NCBI GenBank assembly: GCA_024867545.1
Contig: JANFNE010000007.1
Location: forward strand, 1,426,001 to 1,490,000
Reading direction: 5' to 3'
From: Phytopythium helicoides
Taxonomy: Eukaryota; Oomycota; Peronosporomycetes; Pythiales; Pythiaceae
Length of the DNA stretch: 64,000 bases
Positions 20,940-31,994 of the stretch are shown one piece after another; position 1 is the first letter of the stretch; the number at the start of each line of letters is the position of its first letter. The notes under the pieces were generated by a model. It ran no database searches, was not told the origin of the DNA, and saw nothing but the letters and a program-made list of their open reading frames with translations. The translations under genes and the position numbers were made by a program.

Positions 20940-20955
20940 AAATTGCAGAGTGAGC
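20940..20955 (-). promoter_or_regulatory. Oomycete Inr-like core promoter of transporter copy A
   Basis: On the minus strand GCTCACTCTGCAATTT fits the oomycete initiator/FPR pattern, 45 bases upstream of the ATG. The mirrored copy has the same motif. Confidence 0.65.
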
Positions 20956-20965
20956 GAGCCTTGGG

Positions 20966-22943
20966 ACGTGGCGACCGACGCCAATGCACGAAGCCTTCAT
21001 GGAGCCTTCATGGAGCTGCTGCTACATTGGACTCGTCTACGACCCGCCTCAGTGACCCCGAGTCCATCCCCTCGTAAGTCGCCTGAGCACAGCGACGTGC
21101 GGTTCCGTGCATTTGCATCCAATCGCCGGTCTCAAGGAGGCTCCATGACCCTGCAAGATTCGTCAGGGCGGCTGAATCTCGGCCGAGTGATGTCGGCTGC
21201 CCGGCCTATGGCGCGGCTTGGCCGCTTTCCTACACGCGGGCATTAATTTTGGGGCGGTATTAAGCGCCGAGTCTGCGAGAGAAGGGCAAAGAGGCGAAGA
21301 GCGCCGGCGACGCCGACCACTTTCCGCGCCGTTGAGGGTGCGGTCGAGATGCAGGTGGGAGTCGCGAACCGTAGCCTGCATTGATGATACGTACAGCCGC
21401 TTCACGCAATCACACGAGGACCTTCATGGCTCCCTCCCTTACACTTGGGCACCTCCTATCAAGTGACTATGTGCTGCCTGGGTGTGTTCGACCGGAAGCT
21501 CGGCTTCGATCGAACGACTGCCCAGCTCACAGTGCCACCGATGCAATGCGGCGAGATGTGTTAGGTTATCGATGCATGTCGACCTCAGCACGACTTCAAT
21601 TCCTCACAGTCAATTGAGATGATCAAGCTCATGACCACTAGTGCAGCGCGATATCAAAATCATTGAAAGCTCTGTCCGCACGGGTCTACAGTACTGTTCA
21701 GCAGCATTCCCCTCAGAACGACTCTCCTTAGCGTCGAGCATCAGCTGCTCGCAGCTCCGCAGCCTGCCAGCCAGCCGGATCATCAGGATGTCCAGTGGCT
21801 CCTGCCAGAGAGAGAGCTGCACCCGCACGAACTGCGAAGGCGATGCGCATACACCAGCACCCGCCGACGCCTCAACAGACACGGCGAACCGATCGGCGGC
21901 ACCGCACGCCGCCATTGCACCGCAACTCGCGGCTGAGTGACGGTCTCTCTCTCTCTTTCTCAACAACTCGAAGCAAACCGAGCGCCTCCATGCTCTCGCA
22001 GGAGCCGAAGTCCGCACAAGTTCATTGATCCTCCGGAACGCGGTCACACATTTTTTTTACAGGAAGCAAAACGCAATTTCGACACCGCGCGCCATCCGGT
22101 TCGGCCGCCGGAGATTCGCGCCTCTGGGCCTCGGAATGCGGCGGCACCCGCAGATTCGCGCCGCGCGCTTCAACTTGAGCCCGCCTGATTAAAATGACGT
22201 GACGAATCTCATTGAATCTCGCCCCGTCTACGCACACCTATACAATTCCCTATATTATGCAGCAGGTTCCCATCTCAGCCGAGTGCCGAATTAAAACGCC
22301 GTGGAGCTCGCGGGATTAAGCGGCTTGCCCTGCCATGCGCCGCACATGGAGCGACTCACGGTCTCCATGAGCCCGCTCTGTCCACGACGACGCCTCGTTT
22401 AATCCCCGAGATTAACGCCGAGCAAAGCTTGAGAGCTCCGTCGACTCTTGAGCACGGGCGAGGCGTGGATCTGCTCATTATGAGCCGTGAGGGAGGGCAG
22501 GGAGCCCCTCTCTCAGTGAGATGATGGCGTCCGAGGCGTCCAGTGCGACTCGAAAGAGCAAGCGGCTCCGTGGGGTTCGAGGCAGGCGACTGCATCTTGG
22601 GCCAGTCGCCCAGTGGCGCGTCCGGGTTCCGAAGTGGCCACTTCTCGTACGGTATGTCACGACGGCATACTGAGCGCCAGTGGTCCCATGAGCCGGTGGG
22701 GCCACGCCGGTATCAGTGATACGGGCGGAGATTCGATCGGATGGAGCGAATCTCGTCCTCACTGCAGCATGCAGCCAGTCCCACGGCGGCAGGCGTCACG
22801 CGATCCATACGGAGCTCAAGACGGCGAGAGCGACTTAAACCTGCCGGGGATGGACGGCTCGCGGCTGTATGGGCAAGCCCAACGCCTGCCCGCTCACGTG
22901 CTCGGTCTCCGCTCGATTGGTCTGCGCTGGCAGCTTCATTCGC
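20966..22943. promoter_or_regulatory. 2 kb spacer between the divergent transporter genes
   Basis: Non-coding spacer forming the loop of the inverted duplication and the shared upstream region of both transporter genes. It holds several short GC-rich blocks but no convincing reading frame, RNA gene or recognised regulatory site. Transporters of this family are commonly phosphate-regulated, but no binding site could be identified here. Confidence 0.5.
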
Positions 22944-22945
22944 TC

Positions 22946-22961
22946 GCTCACTCTGCAATTC
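22946..22961 (+). promoter_or_regulatory. Oomycete Inr-like core promoter of transporter copy B
   Basis: GCTCACTCTGCAATTC, 55 bases before the next element and 70 before the ATG at 23016. It is the same motif as in copy A with a slightly longer leader. Confidence 0.6.
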
Positions 22962-23015
22962 GCCAAGTCCCCCGCACCACAAGCAGCTCGCCAGCCAGCG
23001 GACCAGCTACACACA

Positions 23016-24593
23016 ATGGCCGAAACCCCGCAGCAGTCGGACAAGAAGTTCGACGCGCTGCAGGCGCTCGATAGCGCCAAGTTCTCGCGCGCACACCTTA
23101 AGGCCATCCTCGTGGCCGGCTCGGGCTTCTTCGTCGACTCGTACGACAACTTCGTCATCGGCCTCATGGTCCCCATGATCGCCTACGAGTACTACGACAA
23201 GGCCAGCCTCACCACGCGCGCAGACGGATGGGTCAAGGCCGCGTCCTCGTGGGGTAACGCCGTCGGACAGATCACCTTCGCCATCCTCGGCGACATCCTC
23301 GGCCGCAAGCGCATCTACGGCTTCGAGCTCATGATCCTCATCGCCGGCGCGCTGCTCTGCGCCTTCGCCGTCTGGCCCGTCAACGGAGAGGCCGACAACG
23401 TGCTCATCCTGCTCGGCATCTGGCGCTTCGTGCTCGGTGTGGGCGTCGGCGGAGACTACCCCGTCTCGGCCGTCATCACGAGCGAGTTCGCGTCCTCCAA
23501 GCGCCGCGGCACCATGATCGCCACCGTCTTCGCCATGCAGGGCTTCGGCATCATCTGCGGCGCGCTCGTGGCCGTCATCGTGCTCTCGGCCGCCAAGACC
23601 AGCATCATCGAGAACGGTGGCTCGTCGCTCGGCTACTGCTGGCGCTCCATGGCCGCCTTCGGAGCCATCCCGGCGCTCGCCGCCGTCTACTGGCGCCGAC
23701 AGATCCCGGAGACGCCGCGCTACGCCATGGACGTGCTCAACGACGCCGAGCAGGGCGAGCGCGCCGCCAACCAGTTCCTCGCGTCCGAGAAGCCCACCGT
23801 CGACATGTACAACACGGGCGCGTCCAAGATGGGCTTCTTCCAGAACTTCTCCTACTCGTTCCGCACCTACTTCAACAAGTGGGCCAATCTCAAGGTGCTG
23901 CTCGGCTGTGCGCTCGCCTGGTTCTTCCTCGACATCGGCTACTACGGCACCTCGCTCAACACGACGGTTGTGCTCGGCTTCATCGGCTACGGCACGCCCA
24001 CGTCCACGGGCAACCAGAAGATCTTCGACGACGTATGGAACCGCTCCGTCGGACAGTGCCTCATCAACCTCGCGGGTACCGTGCCGGGCTACTGGTTCAC
24101 CGTCTACTTCGTCGACAAGTGGGGCCGCAAGCCCATCCAGTACATGGGTTTCACCTTCCTCACGCTGCTCTTCCTCTTCATGGCCATCTTCCTCAACGAG
24201 CTCAAGGAGGACCACTCGACCGTCTTCGTCGTCATGTACTCGTTCGCGCAGTTCTTCTTCAACTTTGGCCCCAACTCGACCACCTTCATCATCCCGGCAG
24301 AGGTCTTCCCCACGGCCGTGCGCTCCACGGGTCACGGTCTGTCTGCTGCGTCGGGAAAGATCGGCGCCATCATCGCCGCGCAGTGCTTCGCCGTCGTGGC
24401 TCGCGGCAGCTTCGGCCTCAAGGGTGTGCTCTACATCTTCGCGGCGTGCTGCTTCTTCGGTCTGCTCGTGTCGTTCTGGGTGCCGGAGACCAAGGGTCTG
24501 TCGCTCGAGGAGCTGTCGGAGAAGTCAAATGGCGAGGGTGTCGAGAAGAAGGAGGGCGACTACAAGGCCGTCAGCTCGCCGGCTGTCAACTAA
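23016..24593 (+). CDS. MFS inorganic phosphate transporter (PHS family), copy B
   Basis: 525 residues, apparently identical in sequence to copy A. The few base changes I could see (for instance at the leucine codon near residue 27, and one in the AMQGFG region) are silent. The frame continues upstream without a stop to other possible starts, but MAETPQQ is chosen because it follows the conserved leader and is the start in copy A. Two recent head-to-head copies may raise transporter dosage, or may be kept identical by gene conversion between the palindrome arms. Confidence 0.93.
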   Translation: MAETPQQSDKKFDALQALDSAKFSRAHLKAILVAGSGFFVDSYDNFVIGLMVPMIAYEYYDKASLTTRADGWVKAASSWGNAVGQITFAILGDILGRKRIYGFELMILIAGALLCAFAVWPVNGEADNVLILLGIWRFVLGVGVGGDYPVSAVITSEFASSKRRGTMIATVFAMQGFGIICGALVAVIVLSAAKTSIIENGGSSLGYCWRSMAAFGAIPALAAVYWRRQIPETPRYAMDVLNDAEQGERAANQFLASEKPTVDMYNTGASKMGFFQNFSYSFRTYFNKWANLKVLLGCALAWFFLDIGYYGTSLNTTVVLGFIGYGTPTSTGNQKIFDDVWNRSVGQCLINLAGTVPGYWFTVYFVDKWGRKPIQYMGFTFLTLLFLFMAIFLNELKEDHSTVFVVMYSFAQFFFNFGPNSTTFIIPAEVFPTAVRSTGHGLSAASGKIGAIIAAQCFAVVARGSFGLKGVLYIFAACCFFGLLVSFWVPETKGLSLEELSEKSNGEGVEKKEGDYKAVSSPAVN

Positions 24594-25237
24594 GTCTATT
24601 GATGGTGGTTGGATGTTGCCACTGATGGAGCGGAGCTGAACTATCGACATGTTTGTCTTGGTACCTGTAGTGCTGGTGTCATGATGGAGCTCGCTCGTTG
24701 CTGTGGTGGCAGTCGACGCACTCTCAACTTTTTCCTTCCGCCTGCTACAGTGGGGCGGCCACTTTGTATGTAGATTGCTTACCCATTGATCGAATGGTGC
24801 GTTCTGTAAGCAAAAAGCAAAGCAAGCTATTTTCTTGATGTTGGTGACTTGTTAGATCTGCATTGCTTTCAAGTGAGGTTTGCAGGCAGTGATCTCCTCA
24901 ACTTGCCATGAGGTACAGACATCTATGGCAGGATTTTTGCTCGAATTGTGAGAGCTTACGATATCAGAAGAACTCCGCACCATCACAACAGTCTACAGAA
25001 ACGATCTTTTTGTATCGTATAATGCCAAGTTCTGTTTCGCAGTTTTGCTCCCACAAGTTCATCTAGGACGCACACGAACACAACTCAACGCATTCGAACA
25101 TCAGAACGGGTATATTGAACGAATAGGCAATCTTGCTGTTCCATCTATCAGTGTCCTGATGAACATATCTTCACTTGGAAGATCCGCATCGATATCATCC
25201 TTCACACTTCAGAAAGGTCTGCGTCGTACAAACAACT

Positions 25238-26317
25238 TCACGGCAGCGCCGGGCTGATGTACTTGTCGAACACGGTCTGGTACTCGATGATCTGCGACGA
25301 GTTCAGAATCGAAGCACTGTCGGCATACCAAGCGCTGTGAGGCACATTCGGCACCACAAGACGGTGCAACCCACCACGCTTGTCCAGCGTCTTCAGACCA
25401 AACGTGTCCTCGATGTACTCGGTCGTGTTGACCATGTCAATGACCTTGAAGTCCTGGAACTTGGCCTCAATGTTCTCGAGGCTGTCGATCTCACTGTAGT
25501 GACCGAAAACCGAGATCTGGTACGGAGAGACGGCACCGTCGTCCGGCGAGATCAAGAAGTGAGCGTCCTTCAGCTTGAGGAAGTTGGCCTTGCGGCGCAG
25601 CTGATCAGCGACGTCCTTGGTCGTCGTGGCCTTATTGACGTTGTTGATCTTCGGCAGGAAGTTGTTGGTGGAGAGGAAGTCGCTGAGCGTCGGGACGCGC
25701 ACCAGGTTCACGAAGGAGGTCTCGTTTTGCAACTCCGGGTGCTCCGTGACCGCAATCGCGAAATCCTGCTGCAGCTGGCCGTTCCACGTGGACGGATCGG
25801 CGCTGTAGCTCGTGTAGTTGAGCAAGCCAGGCATCGTTCCAGGACCGAACAAGCTCAGCAGCATTTGGAGCGGCACCGCGTCATCCGACTGAGGACCGTA
25901 GAACAGACCGTTCTGAACTCCCGCAAGACTGATCAGCGTGTGCACCTTGTGGTCATCCATCTCCTCGACAACTGCGCGAGCCAGCATGCCTCCCTGCGAG
26001 TGACCCACAAAGACGTAGCCGTTCTGGAATCGCTCATCGCTGGCAACGACCGATCGGATCTGCTCGATGGCGAGCGGAACCTGCGTGTTCAGCGGGAGGG
26101 TCGAGTTCAGTCCCGAGGCGAAGCTAAGCGCGTACACTTCGCGACCTTGGGACGTGAGCGCAGCCTTGAGTCCGTCAGCATCGGCGGCCGTGCGCGTGAG
26201 TCCGTGGAAGAAGAAGATGGGCAGTGGGCTTGACGTCGAGGTGTTGGTGGACGACGATTCCAAGGTAGCGGAGGCGACGGCAGCAATGGCGGCGAAGAGG
26301 ATGGCGGTAAACTTCAT
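25238..26317 (-). CDS. Secreted palmitoyl-protein thioesterase-like protein, paralogue 10
   Basis: PPT-family hydrolase of 359 residues with a textbook signal peptide (MKFTAILFAAIAAVASA) followed by a short Ser/Thr stretch. The triad is GHSQGG, SPDDG (in the variant context HFLISPDDG) and VPHSAW. A PY replaces the PW that follows the acid in most paralogues, shared only with paralogue 11. The signal peptide and the 5' leader (AATCTTCTCTCCACAG upstream of the ATG) are shared with paralogue 11 and resemble those of the elicitin gene at 46267, while the catalytic part belongs to the PPT array. Likely secreted or delivered to an acidic compartment. Confidence 0.9.
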   Translation of the reverse strand: MKFTAILFAAIAAVASATLESSSTNTSTSSPLPIFFFHGLTRTAADADGLKAALTSQGREVYALSFASGLNSTLPLNTQVPLAIEQIRSVVASDERFQNGYVFVGHSQGGMLARAVVEEMDDHKVHTLISLAGVQNGLFYGPQSDDAVPLQMLLSLFGPGTMPGLLNYTSYSADPSTWNGQLQQDFAIAVTEHPELQNETSFVNLVRVPTLSDFLSTNNFLPKINNVNKATTTKDVADQLRRKANFLKLKDAHFLISPDDGAVSPYQISVFGHYSEIDSLENIEAKFQDFKVIDMVNTTEYIEDTFGLKTLDKRGGLHRLVVPNVPHSAWYADSASILNSSQIIEYQTVFDKYISPALP

Positions 26318-29246
26318 CTTGTCCGAGTGTCCTGTGGAGAGAAGATTGGAGACTGAGAGAGGTCCTGCCGACGGCGCCTGATGACCTGGAGCCCTTCGAA
26401 TGAATCCCGGTGAACCTTCCCCGTGGATGTTACGGTCATTAGGACACTTTCTCTCGCCACTGGTTTACACAATACAGCAAATCCGCTTGGATTTCCTTGG
26501 GGATGGTGCACGATCTGCGAGAGACCTGACGGGCATCAAACGACTGGTCAAAGCCAGCAGGTCCCATTGGAAGTGTCATGAAGTCAGCTATTTTATTTGG
26601 AATATCACGTAGTAGCACGCTTTCTATTGATCAGAGAATTCTTGATTTGGCCAATCAGCGGGCTTTATCTTCGGACCCGTTTGGCTCGTCCGGTTGAAGA
26701 GCCCCAGAGGGTGCATGCACACCATCCTGTCAGTGAACCGGTATTTCGCGTCGAGGGCTTTCATCGTGGGATGTGTCACACATCTTGTGATGAAACGGTT
26801 GGCGCGAAATTCATCATTTGTGTCGTGCGTCATACAAGCTGCGGCATCTCCAGAGAGGAATGATCAATTGCGCCGCAACGTTGCCGTTTACGGACCTCGT
26901 AAACGCAAGTGCGATGGAGGGGGCACAGGGCTCACTCTATGTGCAGCACAGTGGATTGAGTTAACTATGAAAACCTGCACTGCAGCGACCCATTCCCACC
27001 TGTTTCCTGCTTGTTTAGTTAGCTGTCGGCGGAGATGTTTGAGGTACGTCACAGCCAGTCCGACCTTGTAAGACTCCAATCGTTTTAGAACACCTGCTCC
27101 GATTCCAGAATCCGAAGTGAACATGTGCCTAGATGGCGCAAACGCGAATACGACCATCAAGAAGTTGAGGGAAAAAAAAAAATCAATGCTAGCTTTTTCG
27201 CGTTTGTAAACCAGAATTGGCTGACGAAGCGATAGCGAGAAATTCAAACGGGAGCAATCATCCAGAAATCGAAAAAAAAATCTCTGAAGTTGTCGTGTGA
27301 ACACATCCACAATGCAGATGCCTCAAGCCAATGCACATTTCCTTCCAGCCGTGGCATTTGCTTACGATATCTTTCTCTCAGAGTCAATTATACAAACTCG
27401 GAGACAAATCGCCCGATTGAAATGCCACACCGTTGGAGTTAGGTGCGGGTCTGGGTAGAGATAGAGATGCGAGATTTCGTTGTTGACGGGACGATGTTAG
27501 TTCCAGTTCATCTGGTTGTGACGATATGGTTGTCATTTCCTACTCGGAGATCTCAGTGAGTTGATGCATTTCCAAAAGTACAGGTGACGCATCAAGAAGA
27601 TGTGCTCATCTGAACTCATTCATAGGCTAAGATTTGCGCTGTGCATCTTTTTGCACGTTTCTCACTCATCCCTCGCGGTACTAGTAACTTTATCCTCAGA
27701 AATGATCTGGAGCTCGTGAATGAATCGTATTCCTTGTCAAAGGTGTAATATGTGCGATTGGTCCTAAACAGACCACTTTAACGAAGCGAATCGTGAAGAA
27801 AAATACAGCTGGCTCACGAATTTGAGGCTTCGTTATTTCAACTCCCGCATGTATCAGTCCTAAGGTCGTCACCATAGCTTTTATACCAATGACAGCAGTG
27901 TTGCAACACTTCAATGTTCAGAGTACGAGGTTGCGGTCATGCAAACATGAGTTGCTACCACCAAGTACGTATAGATCTTCCCTAGATGCACTTCAAGAGG
28001 TATTTGCTGCTTGAATAGCAGAACCTGTAATCCGCGCTCTCGCACTAATCAAAGGGCTGATGCAACAGACGTTAAAGATTCTGTGTGACTAAGATTGAGG
28101 CAAAACTTATCGTCCTCAAACTTGGCAATCTACTCATCTGCTCTCATCTGCTTAATGAAAGTGTCTTGTCAAAAATCCATCTGAGAAAAGCATTTCATTT
28201 TAGACCTCCAAATGCTTCATATTCCCCACAGAGAGCATGGTATATGCTTTTGCTCAGTTGAGCACGGTAGAGATGGTTTTGTTAGGTACGCATTTTTTCA
28301 GCTTCATTATACATCTGTGGTGATACTAGTTCTGTTGAAGCTCTTGAACGTTAGGTAAAAAAAAGAGCAAAATGGTTTCAATTGCACAGCTCAGCTTTCT
28401 TTACTGCAATGTCAATTTAGTGCGAATCGCGTCAAACACCTGCTCGTCGGGACCTAGTTTTATGGATTTGATTGGCTACTTCGGAGTAGTTGTGATTCTT
28501 ATAAAGATATCCACCCCAAGAGTCAAACATTGATTCGATTCTGCTCTCCATTATTCAGTTTCTTTCATTCAATTCAAAAATTCCCTAATGAGATCTTGCA
28601 AATGAATGCAGATGAACAGCCTGACTCATCCGATGCACTGTTTAGTAGACAGCCAACACTTCAATTGGCAGCCATCTTGACTCGTCATTACTTGATTTCT
28701 GCATGAAAAGAACTAATCAACCAGCAGTCGCAGTTGGATTCGCCATGTTGGATCCATTCGGTGAAACGTGGTAACCAACGACTTGCTTCGCTTGAACAAG
28801 CATGACTGAAGCTTGATCACTGACACTTCAACGTCTGCTTCCGCTTAACAGCCGCCCATTCATGCGTTATCGAGTTATGTGGCCATGATAACGCATGTAG
28901 TACACTGTACAATGCAGGTCTACTGGCTTTGTTGCAATTGCACAGCGTTTACAAACACCAGTCAGCGCATTGCCCTTTATTTGGCTTAAGAAGCTTCTGA
29001 AAGTGGAATCGATAAGTTGCGTCGATATCGATACTCTGCCAGTACAGTATGTACGCGGGAATATGAACGCCAGACTGGTATACATTCATAGGAAAGGAAA
29101 AGTATTTCGCTAGACTTTACCTGGATGATCATTCTCATGAATGAAGATTAGCTCAGCAACGCAGGTGTGGCCCCATACCTATCTAGATGAGCCCTTCCTT
29201 TACTCCAACAATCCCCACCCTCGCTCTGGGCCACTGAAAGAGGGAA
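26318..29246. other. Long gene-poor interval between two PPT genes
   Basis: About 2.9 kb without a convincing gene. The first ~50 bases hold the leader of paralogue 10. A pyrimidine-rich initiator-like string lies near 28560-28585 (tttcattcaattc) with no gene behind it. All open frames are short and unlike any family I know. Confidence 0.45.
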
Positions 29247-30341
29247 TTAGGGCAGTGCCGGGCTGATGTAGTTGTCGAACACGGTCTGGAACTCGACAAT
29301 TCGGGACGAGTCCTCCACCGACGGATAGTCCATAAACCAAGCAATGTGAGGGACATCCGGAACGACATGGAGGTGCAAGCCACCGCGCTCGTCGAGCGTC
29401 TTCAGACCAAACGTGTCCTCGATGTACTCAGTCGTGTTGACCATGTCGACGACCTCGAAGTCCTCGAACTTGGTGTCGATCTCGTCGAGAGTGTCCACTT
29501 CACTGTAGTGGCCGAAAACCGTGATCTGGTACGGAGCAGTGTAGCCATCTCCCGGAGAGCCAAAGAAGTGGGCGTCCTTCAGCTTGAGGAAGTTAGCCTT
29601 GCGACGTAGCTGATCAGCGATGTCCTCGTCCGTCTCTGCCTTGTTGACATTGTTGATCTTCGGTAGGAAGGAGTTGTTAGCGAGGAAGTCGTTAAGCACC
29701 GGCACGCGCACGAGATTCGGGAAGGCTAGCTCGTCTTGAAGCTCCGTGTGCTCCTCAAGAGCAACGGCAAAGTCGCGTTGCACCTCGCCTCGCCACGTGG
29801 ACGCGTTGGCGCTGTAGCTCGTGTAGTTAAGCAGATCGGGCATCGTCGCAGGGCCGAACAAGGCAAAGAACATCTGGAGCGGCACGTCGTCTTCCGCCTG
29901 GGGACCGTAGAACACGCCGTTCTGAACACCCGCAAGACTGATCAGCGTGTGCACCTTGTGGTCATCCATCTCCTCGACAACCGCACGAGCCAGCACTCCT
30001 CCCAGGGAGTGGCCCATGAAGACGTAGCCGTTCTGGAATCGCTCATCGCTGGCAACGATCGATCGGATCTGCTCGATAGCGAGAGGAACTTGCTTGTTCA
30101 CGGCAATGGACGAGTTGGCGTCCGACGCGAAGCTAAGCGCGACCATATCGCGGCCTTGGGCAGCAAGTGCCGCCTTGATGTTGTCCCCGTCCGCGGCGTT
30201 GCGAGTGAGACCGTGGAAGAAGAAGACGGGCAGCAGGCTGTCCGTAGTGACATTGGCGTCCGTCGATCCAGACGCGGACGAGCCGTCCGTGGCCGAGGCG
30301 ACGGCAGCGATGGCAGCGAAGATAATGGCGGAGAACTTCAT
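29247..30341 (-). CDS. Secreted palmitoyl-protein thioesterase-like protein, paralogue 11
   Basis: 364 residues with signal peptide MKFSAIIFAAIAAVASA and a Ser/Thr-rich linker before LLPVFFFHG. The triad is GHSLGG, SPGDG (context HFFGSPGDG) and VPHIAW. It is the closest relative of paralogue 10: same orientation, 3 kb apart, shared leader, signal peptide and the SPxDGxxxPY context. Protein export is predicted with good confidence; the substrate is unknown. Confidence 0.9.
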   Translation of the reverse strand: MKFSAIIFAAIAAVASATDGSSASGSTDANVTTDSLLPVFFFHGLTRNAADGDNIKAALAAQGRDMVALSFASDANSSIAVNKQVPLAIEQIRSIVASDERFQNGYVFMGHSLGGVLARAVVEEMDDHKVHTLISLAGVQNGVFYGPQAEDDVPLQMFFALFGPATMPDLLNYTSYSANASTWRGEVQRDFAVALEEHTELQDELAFPNLVRVPVLNDFLANNSFLPKINNVNKAETDEDIADQLRRKANFLKLKDAHFFGSPGDGYTAPYQITVFGHYSEVDTLDEIDTKFEDFEVVDMVNTTEYIEDTFGLKTLDERGGLHLHVVPDVPHIAWFMDYPSVEDSSRIVEFQTVFDNYISPALP

Positions 30342-31994
30342 CTTGTCCGAGTGAGCTGTGGAGAGAAGATTCGAGACTGAGCGACTCGCTGAGCAATAGC
30401 GAATGCCAACGCACAGACCTCGGAGGGCAATTGGTTCGGTAGATTGATCGACCCGGAGCTGCCAGAGGGAGTGGCAGTGAGCTCTTCATGGGTGTCACGG
30501 CCATTAGGATACGTGATGAGATTACGCGAAATGGCTCGTGCCATCGAACACCAAAGGGACGATGGCGAGAGACCAGTCAAGGCAGTCAAGGCCAGTGGCA
30601 TCAACTGCTGGTCATAGCCAGTGTGTCCTGCCAGATACGCCTCCAATTCAGCACTTTAACTTAAATTTACAGTCCAATAGGACTGATCGAGATGAATGAA
30701 GACTGGAGGGAGCTGCGCGAAAGTCACGCGAGACGGCCTTAGCTTTTCGTCTGGTTGAAAAGGATGAAGAGATCTGCAGAGGATGTGTCTCGCGATATTG
30801 TACAGTACTGTGCGAGAGGGGGAGGGTATCAAAATGCGAAACCAAGATGCACCATGCGGCTACCTGCATGAGCGGTGAACGTTCACACAGCAGCGAAATG
30901 GCATTGTGAGTGCCATCGATCAGCTCCATATTGGTCAGGAGCACTAAGGGATTTGCAGGCGATTTTGGCAGTCGCTGTTTCATTCGAGTGCAAATGCACG
31001 CGAAAACGATCCAGAGCCCCTTTCCACACGAAAAAGGTGCTGTCGGGTGACGTAACTGGGCATAACCAGTCTCCATCTCATCTTGGCGCTGTGAGTCACA
31101 ACTCGGTGGTGTGAGTCACCGGGCGCTTTGATATTGTAGAATCCATGCGGTGGTCGAGTTGAGGCACATCCACGGCGCGGATTCCAGCTGAACGGATATA
31201 GACAGGAATCGCTTCAACGAGCGGCGAAAACTCTACACTCTCTTGCCCGACCTGGAGGACTAAGCTTTTCATTCTGCATCTCTACCGTGGAGTCCACGGT
31301 TTGTGCAGCAACAAACCACCATCCGGGAGCATCTCCGAGCACATCGAAGAGGGGCCTGAGGTTGAACTCTGCAGCGAGAGGGAAGGATGAATAGCTAGGG
31401 AATGAATTTGTCGAAGAGCATCGGATCCTGATTCAGTTTACGCTGGGGAGCGGTTCCTCAAAGTCACGTAATACCCAGTTCGTCGACGTATCTTTTACTC
31501 CAGCGTGGCGTTTTCGCCACTTTTCACCTCGCTGCTCTCGGCCACGAAGTTATAGCACTGTCACACGTCACCCCTACCGTATCATCATTGGTCCTTGATG
31601 CCTCCATCACCGCGTGCGCTCGAATAAGTTGTGGATGGTTCAACCAATGTCTAAGACGGAGGTGGGGCTGTTCTTTCCGTCGGAACGTATGGTATCGGCT
31701 CCTGTAAGATCAAGAAGCCTGGGACTCGCGCAGTGGCTGATGGGCGAATCTGTGGACGCCACGAAGGATGGAGATGCTAGCGAGAAGGACCACGTGGGCT
31801 TCGACAGGGTCTCAATGACATGTGTGCCAATCCTAACAGCGAGTAAGCGGGACCACTTAGAGATCTTGAAGTGGATACTGGATCGGCCGTCATTGGTGTT
31901 ACCAACGTTGGGAGCAACTTTTGATTGAAAGGTACACAAGTTTGATCATCTATTAGCTCACTCCTCAAATCCACAAATGCGTTTGAATCAGCAT
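30342..31994. other. Intergenic region with a possible ankyrin fragment
   Basis: The leader of paralogue 11 occupies the first ~45 bases. A short plus-strand frame (31614-31928) ends with ILTASKRDHLEILKWILDRP, which resembles one ankyrin repeat and may be a relic. Nothing else is recognisable. Confidence 0.4.
31614..31928 (+). pseudogene. Possible single ankyrin-repeat relic
   Basis: The 3' part of this 104-codon frame reads ASKRDHLEILKWILDRP, close to the AAxxGHLEIVKWLLDR helix pair of oomycete ankyrin proteins. The rest has no similarity, only one repeat unit is visible, and it faces the big ankyrin gene tail to tail. It may be a decayed fragment or chance. Confidence 0.3.

Larger units (their letters stand above)
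19007..20965 (-). repeat. Left arm of the inverted duplication carrying the phosphate transporter
   Basis: This arm is the reverse complement of 22944-24905. Similarity begins abruptly at caagttgagg (19007), runs through the 3' flank, continues nearly base-perfect through the coding region, and fades with indels about 65 bases upstream of the ATG after the shared cgctcactctgcaatt promoter. Confidence 0.85.
22944..24905 (+). repeat. Right arm of the inverted duplication carrying the phosphate transporter
   Basis: Mirror of 19007-20965. Identity continues about 310 bases past the stop codon and ends at ctcaacttg (24905), after which the flanks are unrelated. Confidence 0.85.

Noticed and set aside
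27696..27914. Minus-strand frame with a PAVFFF string recalling the PPT motif PVFFFHG
   Set aside because: The match is a few residues only, the neighbouring HG and all later blocks are missing, and it could easily be chance.
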